From Methylococcaceae bacterium (lineage in GTDB: Bacteria; Pseudomonadota; Gammaproteobacteria; Methylococcales; Methylomonadaceae): a stretch of DNA of 9,121 bases. The stretch lies in the NCBI GenBank assembly GCA_005779525.1, contig SXIZ01000187.1, positions 1 to 9,121 of the forward strand. The letters run 5' to 3'. The notes beneath the pieces were generated by a model. That model was given only the letters and a program-made list of their open reading frames with translations. It did no database searches and was not told the origin of the DNA. This document shows positions 1 to 6,429 of the stretch, one piece after another (the first letter of the stretch is position 1; every line of letters begins with the position of its first letter). Made by a program: the position numbers and the translations under genes.

Positions 1-1037
1 GCAATAGCAATACTCGGATGCGTGTCATTTAATTGAAAACAGTTTTTAGCGGCAAACTCGCTAAAGTCTTCACCATGCTGCGCCACCCAGTGCTCGATAA
101 CATCCTGCAAGCTAGCGGAGGCAAAAAAGTATTGCTGGCGCAGCCGCAACTCTTTGCCATTCTCATTAGCATCGTTGGGATACAGTACCATGGTAATATT
201 TTCGGCAGTAATCTTGGTGGCGACCGCTTCCGCATAATCTCCCGCATTGAATTCATCCAAATTAAACTCTTCGGTGGCGACGGCTTTCCATAAGCGCAGT
301 GTATTCACCGTACCATTCTGGTAGCCTGGAATTGGTGTATCGAAGGCCACCGCTAACACGTCAGAGGTGTCTACCCAACAATAATGTTGTCGACCATCAC
401 TATCGGTTTGCACAAAGGTATGGCCACCAAACTTAATACGGTGCGAATATTCTAAACGCTCAATCTCCCAGACATTACCGTGACGCAGCCAATGGTCTGG
501 CTTTTCGATTTGCTCGCCATGGACAATGTTCTGGGTGAACATACCGTATTCATAACGCAAGCCATAGCCAATAACAGGCAACTGCAGCGTCGCACAACTA
601 TCAATAAAACACGCCGCCAATCGTCCTAATCCCCCATTACCCAAACCCGCATCCATTTCACTTTCGAGCAACTCTTCCAATTCAATGCCCAACTCATACA
701 TAGCCTTAGCCGCTATATCCGTAACCCCTAAATTCAACATGGCATTGCTTAAACTCCGTCCCATTAAATATTCCATCGATAAATAAAACAAACGTCGGGA
801 ATTTTGGGTTTTATACGTACGGTGCGTATTTTTCCAGCGCTCCATTAAACGATCACGAATGACCATGGAGAGCGCCTCCCCTGTGTAATACGGCGAACGA
901 CACGCTTCATCGCGGCCCATCAAGTGCACATAGTATTGTTTAAAACTATTAATAAAATCTGCCTGTTGCATACCTTGTTCGGGAACTTGGGTAATGCTAG
1001 GTTTGGGTTGGCTTTTAACGAATTTGTTAGTCGGCAT
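1..1037 (-). CDS. glgP: Glycogen/maltodextrin phosphorylase, N-terminal part (cut by window edge)
   Basis: Cytoplasmic enzyme of glycosyltransferase family 35. With pyridoxal phosphate it releases glucose-1-phosphate from the non-reducing ends of glycogen or maltodextrin. The frame is open from an ATG at 1037 to the left edge (345 whole codons; bacterial family members are usually about 800 aa, so some 40% is present). Hallmarks seen: RRLFYLSMEYLMGRSL at residues 81-95, the glycine-rich block DAGLGNGGLGRLAACFIDS at 129-147, YGLRYEYGMF at 158-167, and the active-site motif QLNDTHPS at 335-342, just before the edge. The C-terminal PLP lysine lies outside the window. The start is supported by AGGA about 6 nt before the ATG and by a normal-length N-terminal tail. 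It is transcribed away from the RHH gene. GlgP and MalP cannot be separated on this fragment; the enzyme class is secure. Confidence 0.95.
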   Translation of the reverse strand, partial: MPTNKFVKSQPKPSITQVPEQGMQQADFINSFKQYYVHLMGRDEACRSPYYTGEALSMVIRDRLMERWKNTHRTYKTQNSRRLFYLSMEYLMGRSLSNAMLNLGVTDIAAKAMYELGIELEELLESEMDAGLGNGGLGRLAACFIDSCATLQLPVIGYGLRYEYGMFTQNIVHGEQIEKPDHWLRHGNVWEIERLEYSHRIKFGGHTFVQTDSDGRQHYCWVDTSDVLAVAFDTPIPGYQNGTVNTLRLWKAVATEEFNLDEFNAGDYAEAVATKITAENITMVLYPNDANENGKELRLRQQYFFASASLQDVIEHWVAQHGEDFSEFAAKNCFQLNDTHPSIAI

Positions 1038-1067
1038 AGTATTTCCTAGAAATTATTAAATTGTGCA

Positions 1068-1109
1068 GCGTCATGTGGCGTCGATGCTTGACGCAAACTA
1101 ATCGCCACA
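1068..1109 (-). promoter_or_regulatory. Competing stem-loops in the glgP leader
   Basis: Three mutually exclusive pairings sit 31-72 bases upstream of the glgP start. TGTGGCG (1074-1080) pairs with CGCCACA (1103-1109). GCGTC (1078-1082) pairs with GACGC (1090-1094). GCGTCA (1068-1073) pairs with TGACGC (1089-1094). Because the arms share bases, only one or two can form at once. Whether this region is transcribed depends on an unmapped promoter. A structured leader or a protein-binding site are both possible. Confidence 0.3.
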
Positions 1110-1118
1110 AACAAACAT

Positions 1119-1132
1119 GGTTAACGTTTACC
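1119..1132. promoter_or_regulatory. Palindrome resembling a LacI-family operator upstream of glgP
   Basis: GGTTAACGTTTACC is an imperfect palindrome (6 of 7 base pairs) centred on AACGTT, 82 bases upstream of the glgP start. A central CG step flanked by A/T is typical of LacI/GalR-family operators, many of which control sugar and maltodextrin genes. The link to glgP is inferred from position and pathway. No LacI-family regulator is in the window. Confidence 0.35.
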
Positions 1133-1306
1133 CAGCAAACCTTCGTATACCACATTTTGTCTTGCAGCAGCTAAGTAACTGCAAAACAGTCACTTTGCGA
1201 GCGAATACTGGACTTAATTAGGCACAATACACTGAAATTATGACGATCCGATGTCGAAGCCCTGGTACACATGCCTGTAAGCGAGCACGGGTAATTCATA
1301 AAATTC

Positions 1307-1330
1307 CGATAGAAGTGAAAAATTCTACCG
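1307..1330. repeat. Imperfect inverted repeat upstream of the RHH gene
   Basis: CGATAGAA (1307-1314) and TTCTACCG (1323-1330) form an 8-bp arm with one mismatch (G-U in RNA) around an 8-base spacer. Its right arm ends in TACCG, the inverse of the CGGTA core of the neighbouring tandem boxes, so it may belong to the same operator. Confidence 0.35.
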
Positions 1331-1356
1331 CGTAATCGGTATATACGGTATATACT
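1326..1356 (+). promoter_or_regulatory. Putative promoter/operator of the RHH gene with tandem CGGTATATA boxes
   Basis: Two perfect 9-base direct repeats, CGGTATATA, abut at 1337-1345 and 1346-1354. Each supplies an 8-base palindrome GTATATAC (1339-1346 and 1348-1355). An inverted half-site TACCG (1326-1330) lies 6 bases to the left. The second box overlaps TATACT (1351-1356), a good -10 hexamer, while the matching -35 region (about 1328-1333, CCGCGT) is poor. RHH repressors commonly bind short tandem or palindromic boxes over their own promoter, so autoregulation by the downstream gene product is plausible. This is an inference from layout. Confidence 0.45.
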
Positions 1357-1386
1357 GTTTTTTTTATTAAAATGCTCGGTGTTATC

Positions 1387-1812
1387 ATGATTTCCAAAAC
1401 CTCTAAAACCAAAAATAAAACCGCGGTGAGCGCTGAACAGCCTATCGAACCTGCCATGGCAAAACCGAAAAAATCACCTAAAAAAGCTGCAGCCTCCTTA
1501 CCTCAAGAAACTGCCGCAATCTCAACGCCTGAGAGCGTGTCAGAACCCCAAAGCGAAGCGCAAAGTCACAAAAAAAACAAACCTGAAAAAGTGAAAGTGA
1601 TCCGTGATAGCTTCTCATTCCCGCGACAGGATTATCAAAAAATCACGGAATTAAAAAAAGCCTGTTTAGCCGAAGGTCTACATGTTAAAAAAGGGGAGAT
1701 TCTGCGCGCTGGTTTACATTTATTATCGCAACTCAGCATTGAAGAGTTAAAACTTGCCGTTGCTCGCGTGGAAAAAGTGAAAACGGGGCGCCCTAACTCT
1801 ACTGAAAATTAA
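1387..1812 (+). CDS. Small protein with Lys/Ala-rich tail and predicted ribbon-helix-helix domain
   Basis: A 141-residue protein in two parts. Residues 1-70 are low-complexity, rich in Lys, Ala, Pro, Ser and Glu (e.g. KPKKSPKKAAA), like a histone-H1-type disordered tail. Residues about 70-117 fit an RHH fold: a strand VKVIRDSFSFP, a helix around DYQKITELKKACLAEG, and a second helix VKKGEILRAGLHLLSQL carrying the Arc/ParD-like 'K-E-LRAGL' pattern. A short helix and KTGRP tail follow. The likely role is DNA binding, as a transcriptional or nucleoid-associated protein; the target is unknown. The alternative in-frame ATG at 1372 has no Shine-Dalgarno and would follow the likely transcription start by only about 9 bases. 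ATG 1387 has a weak GGTG five bases upstream and is preferred. The gene stands alone, divergent from glgP and convergent with the secretion operon. Confidence 0.75.
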   Translation: MISKTSKTKNKTAVSAEQPIEPAMAKPKKSPKKAAASLPQETAAISTPESVSEPQSEAQSHKKNKPEKVKVIRDSFSFPRQDYQKITELKKACLAEGLHVKKGEILRAGLHLLSQLSIEELKLAVARVEKVKTGRPNSTEN

Positions 1813-1855
1813 ACTTTTTATATCACTCGTCGCCCCAACATACTCAGCAAGCTAT

Positions 1856-1880
1856 TGTTCCCGCGCTCTGCGTGGGAACA
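1856..1880. repeat. REP-like hairpin (TGTTCCC...GGGAACA)
   Basis: A near-perfect stem of 11 bp (one G-U pair at 1863/1873) closes a 3-base loop TCT. It lies between the convergent ends of the RHH gene and the TolC-type gene. The core GTTCCC(A/G)CGCTCTGCGTGGGAAC resembles dispersed repeats I recall from many proteobacterial genomes; copy number here cannot be seen. Neither side carries a T-run, so it is not a standard intrinsic terminator, though it could protect 3' ends or block readthrough. Nothing else is recognisable in 1813-1967. Confidence 0.6.
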
Positions 1881-1967
1881 CAGTATTAGATAAATTGGCT
1901 TATGGCTGGGAAAGCAAATTAGAACCACCACTGGTCGACACATCAAGATTTATTGTGCATCCCACAA

Positions 1968-3308
1968 CTAGGATTTACCCGTCAGCAACCACTGATTGAC
2001 GTTTTCAATAAACTTATCATTGATTAACCCGGTGGACTTTTCAAAGCGGGCGCGATTTTTGATGTATTCGTACTTCGCTTGCAGGATATCCAGCTTGGCT
2101 TTAAATTCGCGATCTTCCGATACTAGAACATCACTAATGGTTTGCATACCAAAGTTAAAGCCTTTTTGCATCGCCTCACGTGCTTTGGTGGAGCTTTCCA
2201 GGGCTTTTTCGGCAGCACTGATGCGTTTAATACTGGCATTGGTGCTGAGAAAGGAGTCACGCGTATCTTTAATTAAGGTGCGTAATAATAGAGTGCGTTT
2301 TTCTTTGTTGATTTCCAGATTTCTTGAGGCTTCGTCTACGCCACCTGAAGTGACACCACTGGAGAAGATTGGCACATTGATATTCACCGCCGCCATTTGT
2401 GTTTCAACCAAGCTCGTTTGATTTTGAAAACCGGGTTGTCCGGTATTGGTATTAAAGTAGTTCAGCTGCATATCCACCGTCGGCAGATGTTTGGCTTGTT
2501 GTTGCCAGAGATTTTGATCGGCGGCGTCAATGGCTTTATTTTGGGCAATAACCCCGGGATTCAGGGTTTCAGCTTGTGCAACCCACTCGTCAATGGAACC
2601 TGTCAATTGCGGGAAAAGAATATCCTGGCGTAACGGTGCTAAGTGCTGAGTAATTTTACCCGTCAACTCCATTAAGTTTTGCTGTGCGATATCCAATTTA
2701 GTTTGCACGGCAATTTGATTGGCGCTCAGTAAATCCAATTTGGCTTCCAGTTCGTACACATCGGTAATTTTGACCATTTGTTTTTTAAACTGGCGTTGCA
2801 TTTGCTGTAATTGCTTTTGGGTGGATGCTATTTCTTGTTCGACGAGGGACAAGGTGTCACTGACTTCCAAGACGTTAAAATAGCGCTCAATCATGTTATA
2901 CATCAGCGTTTGCTGCGCTTCTTCATTCCCGGATTCATATTGTTCGACAATATTTTGATAGCGTTGCCAGTTGTAGAATTTGGGTAGATCGATTACCGAT
3001 TGAGTTAAAGCAACGGTGTAGCGCTCTCCACCATAGAGACTGGCATTATTGACCGCAGGTGCATTGGGGATAGTGCTGGTGACGTTCTGATTGTTACCAG
3101 AGATATTGACGTTAGCATTGATTTGCGGCATTAAGGTGCCTCTGGCTTGGGTCAATTGCGCTTCGCCCAGTTCAACTTGCAGTTGCGCCAGTTTGGTGGT
3201 GGGATCGGACTGCGTTGCCTGTCGATACAGGGTCAGCAAATCTTCGGCCCGAGGGGATGAGCTGATGCTCAACAAGATGATTAACAGTTTAGTGTTTAAG
3301 CGCTGCAT
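1968..3308 (-). CDS. TolC-family outer-membrane channel of a type I secretion system
   Basis: A 446-residue precursor, typical for TolC-type proteins. It should trimerise as an outer-membrane beta-barrel with a periplasmic alpha-helical tunnel and provide the exit duct for the RTX substrate. Residues 1-21 form a signal peptide (basic start, hydrophobic LLIILLSI core, SPRA before EDLLTLY). The mature start has the family pattern EDLLTLYRQA...DP, then GEAQLTQARGTLMPQI at about 48-63. Two repeated helical hairpin halves follow, the second near GVIAQNKAIDAADQNLWQQQAKHLP. PIFSSGVTSGGVDEA in the second half and the late SDVLVSEDREF stretch are also family-like. Its ATG shares one base with the stop of the adaptor gene (TAATG), and GAAG lies just upstream, so translation is probably coupled. 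It is last in the operon and appears intact. Confidence 0.93.
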   Translation of the reverse strand: MQRLNTKLLIILLSISSSPRAEDLLTLYRQATQSDPTTKLAQLQVELGEAQLTQARGTLMPQINANVNISGNNQNVTSTIPNAPAVNNASLYGGERYTVALTQSVIDLPKFYNWQRYQNIVEQYESGNEEAQQTLMYNMIERYFNVLEVSDTLSLVEQEIASTQKQLQQMQRQFKKQMVKITDVYELEAKLDLLSANQIAVQTKLDIAQQNLMELTGKITQHLAPLRQDILFPQLTGSIDEWVAQAETLNPGVIAQNKAIDAADQNLWQQQAKHLPTVDMQLNYFNTNTGQPGFQNQTSLVETQMAAVNINVPIFSSGVTSGGVDEASRNLEINKEKRTLLLRTLIKDTRDSFLSTNASIKRISAAEKALESSTKAREAMQKGFNFGMQTISDVLVSEDREFKAKLDILQAKYEYIKNRARFEKSTGLINDKFIENVNQWLLTGKS

Positions 3309-4630
3309 TATTCTTCAATCAGTGAACGGGCAAAGGCATCCGTAATCGGCTGCAGTAAATATTCAAACAAGGTTCGAGCACCGGTGTTGATCAACACTTC
3401 GGCAGGCATGCCAGGAATGAGGGTGAGTGCACTGAGTTTTTGTTTACTCTCTGGGGTCAGTTCCACCGTCGCTAAATAATATTGAGTACCATTTTTCTCA
3501 TCCACAAAGCTATCGGCAGAAAGCTTGCTGACCGAGCCTTCCATAGTCGGCGTGGTTTTGCTATTAAACGCCGTAAAACGCACTTCCGCAGTCGTCCCCA
3601 CATGGATGCGATCAATATCTAGCGGGGAGACTTGGGCACTGATAATCAGTTCTTCATTTTCGGGTACGATGTCTAGAATTGGCTTGCCGGGAGCAATGAC
3701 CCCGCCTTCGGTATAGATGGATAAGTTAAAGATAACACCACTAACGGGCGCTTTGATCACGGTTTGGGCTGATTTATCCTCAGTAGCGCGCAGGCGTTCT
3801 GCCACTTCAAAGAGCTCACCATTCACTTCTTCTAATTGGTTGGCGACTTCTTCTTGAAATTTCTTTTCAGTTTGTAAAATCTCTAATTCCGCTTCACCGC
3901 GTTGCATTTGGGTACTGGCCATTTCCGAAGTTAGGGTCGCGATTTCGCCATTGACCATGGTGTAGTTGCGTTCTAATTCTCGTAAACGCTGTTTATCGGT
4001 ATAACCTTCAGCTAATAACTCAGTGATGTCTTGGATTTCTTCGTGCAAAGATTTTGCCATCTGTTGTTTACTGCTTTTTTGCGCATTCAGTCCCGACTCT
4101 TTGGCATTTAATTGCTCGATGCGTTGGCGTAAGACTTTTATTTCCCCGGTATAGGTATTTTTCCGCGAGTTAAAAATATGGGTTTGCCCTTGGGTCGCTT
4201 CTTTAACGCGCTGGTCACGCAGGTTTAATAACTGCGGGGAAAATTTGATAGCGGGTAACTGCGCCCGCTCTGCGCGTAAGCGATCACTCAATGACTTTTG
4301 CGAAATAAACTGACCACGTAAGATTTCCAGCTGTGCTTTGATTTGGGTATCATCCAACAATAATAATTTATCGCCTGCTTTGACCACATCACCATCTTTC
4401 ACGAGTAACTGACTGATAATGCCACCATCGAGATTCTGCACGGTTTTGCGATGGCTTTTAACGGTCACAGTCCCATGGGCCAAGGCGGAACTATCAATCG
4501 GGGCGACATAACTCCAACCTCCAAAGACGCCCACGGCCAAGATAAGCACCACATAACCAATCCGCCGGATCGGTTTATCATCCATCTGTTGCTGTAACAA
4601 GGCGGTATAATTTTCAGAGATCTGGTTCAT
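3308..4630 (-). CDS. HlyD/PrtE-type periplasmic adaptor of a type I secretion system
   Basis: A 440-residue membrane-fusion protein linking the inner-membrane ABC exporter to the TolC channel. It has a cytoplasmic N-tail (1-22), one membrane segment at about 23-41 (IGYVVLILAVGVFGGWSYV), and a first lipoyl-like half at about 50-95 (VQNLDGGIISQLLVKDGDVVKAGD). A long Glu/Gln/Lys-rich coiled-coil hairpin (about 95-285) is followed by the second lipoyl half (VIKAPVSGVIFNLSIYTEGG, 291-310) and a beta-barrel. The C-terminal signature IPGMPAEVLINTGARTLFEYLLQPI (405-429) is classic for PrtE/AprE/HlyD adaptors. The ATG overlaps the ABC stop codon by four bases (ATGA), indicating translational coupling. 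The length is normal and I see no damage. Confidence 0.95.
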   Translation of the reverse strand: MNQISENYTALLQQQMDDKPIRRIGYVVLILAVGVFGGWSYVAPIDSSALAHGTVTVKSHRKTVQNLDGGIISQLLVKDGDVVKAGDKLLLLDDTQIKAQLEILRGQFISQKSLSDRLRAERAQLPAIKFSPQLLNLRDQRVKEATQGQTHIFNSRKNTYTGEIKVLRQRIEQLNAKESGLNAQKSSKQQMAKSLHEEIQDITELLAEGYTDKQRLRELERNYTMVNGEIATLTSEMASTQMQRGEAELEILQTEKKFQEEVANQLEEVNGELFEVAERLRATEDKSAQTVIKAPVSGVIFNLSIYTEGGVIAPGKPILDIVPENEELIISAQVSPLDIDRIHVGTTAEVRFTAFNSKTTPTMEGSVSKLSADSFVDEKNGTQYYLATVELTPESKQKLSALTLIPGMPAEVLINTGARTLFEYLLQPITDAFARSLIEE

Positions 4631-6351
4631 CTTGGGCGACCTGCGGGTATGAGCGCGTTACTGTTAGCCGCTTGTTGTTGTAAAAACTGAATGACGTCCA
4701 GTCGAGGACCATAGACGGCTACCTGCCCCTCATTCAGGATAAGCAACTTGTCCGCTAGATCTAAAACCGACTCCCGGTGACTGACGATAATCACGGTGAC
4801 ACTCAGGGATTTTAAACGTTTAATGGCTTCAGCTAATGCTAACTCACCTTGTTGATCCAAATTTGAATTTGGCTCATCCAAGACCACGACGCATGGATTG
4901 CCATACAGAGCACGCGCTAAGGCGATACGTTGCCGCTGTCCACTAGACAAGATACCCCCGCTTGCGCCAAGTTGGGTATCATAACCCTCGGGTAAACGCA
5001 GTATCAACTCATGCACACCCGCCATTTGTGCCGCGCGCACAACTAACTCGGGATCCACTGCACCGAAACGTGCGATGTTGTCACTGATACTGCCATCAAA
5101 GAGTTCAATATCCTGGGGAAGATACCCAATATGGGGGCCCAGGGCCATACGATCCCAAGCAAAAATATCAGCGCCGTCTAAGCGAAAAGCCCCTTTAGCA
5201 GCTGGCCAAATGCCCAATAAGGCGCGCACAAATGTGGTTTTACCTGCGCCACTCGCCCCTAAGACGCCCACAATATCGCCGCGACTAATGCTTAAATTAA
5301 TGCCATTTAATGCGGGCAGTTTAGCCCCCGGAGGAATAACCACCGCTTGTTCAATTAAAAAATCACCTTTGGGTTCGGGCAAGGGCATCTTTTCAGCATC
5401 TTCTGGTAATTGCTGACACCAGGTATTGAGACGTTGATATTGCGCTCTTGCGACAATCACTCCTTTCCAACTGGCAATCAGCATGTCGATCGGCGCTAAA
5501 GCACGACCGAGTAAAATTGAGCCAGCAATCATCAAACCTGGGGTGATTTCTTGATGTATCGCAAGATACGCCCCCAAACCGAGAATCAAGGACTGTAAAA
5601 ACAAGCGTAAGGTTTTGGATAATGCAGTTAAAAGTCCTGCCTGCGTACTCGCACGACCTTGTAAGTATAAAATCTTCTCACTTCCCATTTGCCAACGTCG
5701 CAGCACATGCTGCAGCATCCCCATAGACTCTATGACTTCGGCATTTTTCAGATTTTTGTTCAGCGCTAGTCGACCAGAAACGGCTAATGCATTAGCTTCT
5801 GCTAAGAGCGGATGGGTCGTTTTCTCATTGATGATGGCTAAAGCAAGCAGCAGCATAATGGCACCTACCGCTGTCCAGCCATATAATGGATGGAACACAA
5901 ACATGACGGCCACATAAAATGGCATCCAAGGGGCATCAAAAAATGCAAATAAGCTACTGCCCGTTAGAAACTGGCGTAACGCCGTTAAATCATCTAATGC
6001 TTGGGAACTCGCTCGTTGCCCACTGCTGTATAGCGCTTGCTTATAGGCAATTTTGAACACGCGTTGGCTTAATAGAACTTCCAATTGCGTGCCAATCTTA
6101 ACCAATAATTGCCCACGCACCCACTCTAAAGTCCCTTGAGTCAAGTAAATGGCAGACACGATCAAGGTAAGCATCAGCAACGTTGATTCGCTACGACTAC
6201 TTAATACGCGATCATAAAGTTGCAACATGTAGATAGTCGGCGTCAACATGAGTATGTTAATTACCATGCTAAAGCCCGCCGCGGCCAAAAAACCGCCTTT
6301 ACACAAGCGCAAGGCGCTGTTGACATCTGATTTAAGTGGGTTTTGCCCCAT
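4627..6351 (-). CDS. Type I secretion ABC transporter, fused permease/ATPase (PrtD-type)
   Basis: A 574-residue half-transporter expected to dimerise in the inner membrane and power export of the RTX substrate. Residues 1-300 form the membrane domain, starting with the helix at about 20-45 (FLAAAGFSMVINILMLTPTIYMLQLYDRVL) typical of PrtD/AprD. The nucleotide-binding domain (about 330-560) has Walker A GASGAGKTT (365-373), Q-loop Q413 in LPQD, signature LSSGQ (468-472), Walker B VVVLDEP (488-494), and switch His525 in IVSHR. It lacks an N-terminal C39 peptidase or C39-like domain, unlike HlyB and LapB. I chose ATG 6351 because AGGA sits five bases upstream. An upstream in-frame TTG (6399) has no Shine-Dalgarno and would put the start inside the 6380-6410 hairpin. 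It is the first exporter gene after the substrate gene, 78 bases downstream of its stop. Confidence 0.95.
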   Translation of the reverse strand: MGQNPLKSDVNSALRLCKGGFLAAAGFSMVINILMLTPTIYMLQLYDRVLSSRSESTLLMLTLIVSAIYLTQGTLEWVRGQLLVKIGTQLEVLLSQRVFKIAYKQALYSSGQRASSQALDDLTALRQFLTGSSLFAFFDAPWMPFYVAVMFVFHPLYGWTAVGAIMLLLALAIINEKTTHPLLAEANALAVSGRLALNKNLKNAEVIESMGMLQHVLRRWQMGSEKILYLQGRASTQAGLLTALSKTLRLFLQSLILGLGAYLAIHQEITPGLMIAGSILLGRALAPIDMLIASWKGVIVARAQYQRLNTWCQQLPEDAEKMPLPEPKGDFLIEQAVVIPPGAKLPALNGINLSISRGDIVGVLGASGAGKTTFVRALLGIWPAAKGAFRLDGADIFAWDRMALGPHIGYLPQDIELFDGSISDNIARFGAVDPELVVRAAQMAGVHELILRLPEGYDTQLGASGGILSSGQRQRIALARALYGNPCVVVLDEPNSNLDQQGELALAEAIKRLKSLSVTVIIVSHRESVLDLADKLLILNEGQVAVYGPRLDVIQFLQQQAANSNALIPAGRPR

Positions 6352-6379
6352 GATATTCCTAATACTGCCTAAATAATTC

Positions 6380-6416
6380 AGCGATAACCCTCTGTACAAC
6401 AGTTATCGCTTTTTTT
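6380..6416. terminator. Hairpin between RTX substrate and exporter genes, T7-flanked on the plus strand
   Basis: AGCGATAAC (6380-6388) and GTTATCGCT (6402-6410) pair perfectly over 9 bp around a 13-base loop. On the plus strand the stem ends in a run of seven T (6410-6416), the shape of an intrinsic terminator, although no plus-strand gene precedes it. On the minus strand, the direction of the operon, the stem is preceded by A7 and followed by GAATTATTTA, a poor U-tract. It could be a leaky attenuator or an RNA processing/stabilising element between the substrate and exporter genes. Confidence 0.6.
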
Positions 6417-6429
6417 GATTTAACCCAAG

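Larger units (their letters stand above)
1038..1386. other. Divergent control region between glgP and the RHH gene
   Basis: About 350 bases without a convincing gene, separating two divergently read genes. The glgP side holds an AGGA ribosome-binding site, a set of competing inverted repeats (1068-1109) and a LacI-like palindrome (1119-1132). The RHH side holds an imperfect inverted repeat (1307-1330) and tandem CGGTATATA boxes over a -10-like TATACT. The middle stretch, roughly 1145-1300, shows nothing I can assign. No good -35/-10 pair stands out for glgP. Confidence 0.7.

Noticed and set aside
33..293. Plus- and minus-strand reading frames overlapping the phosphorylase gene
   Set aside because: They are shadows of a clear glycogen phosphorylase frame and have no ribosome-binding site or recognisable domain.
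1570..1577. A8 run in the RHH gene as a slippage or phase-variation site
   Set aside because: It lies in a lysine-rich coding tail where A-runs are expected, and the frame is intact on both sides.
1856..1880. Hairpin as an intrinsic terminator for the flanking convergent genes
   Set aside because: Neither strand has a T-run after the stem.
1813..1967. Insertion-sequence remnant or miniature mobile element in the convergent gap
   Set aside because: Apart from the single hairpin I find no terminal inverted repeats, target duplication or transposase fragment.
6352..6399. Upstream TTG start extending the ABC transporter by 16 residues
   Set aside because: No Shine-Dalgarno precedes it, it would begin inside the hairpin, and the ATG at 6351 has AGGA at good spacing and gives the normal PrtD length.
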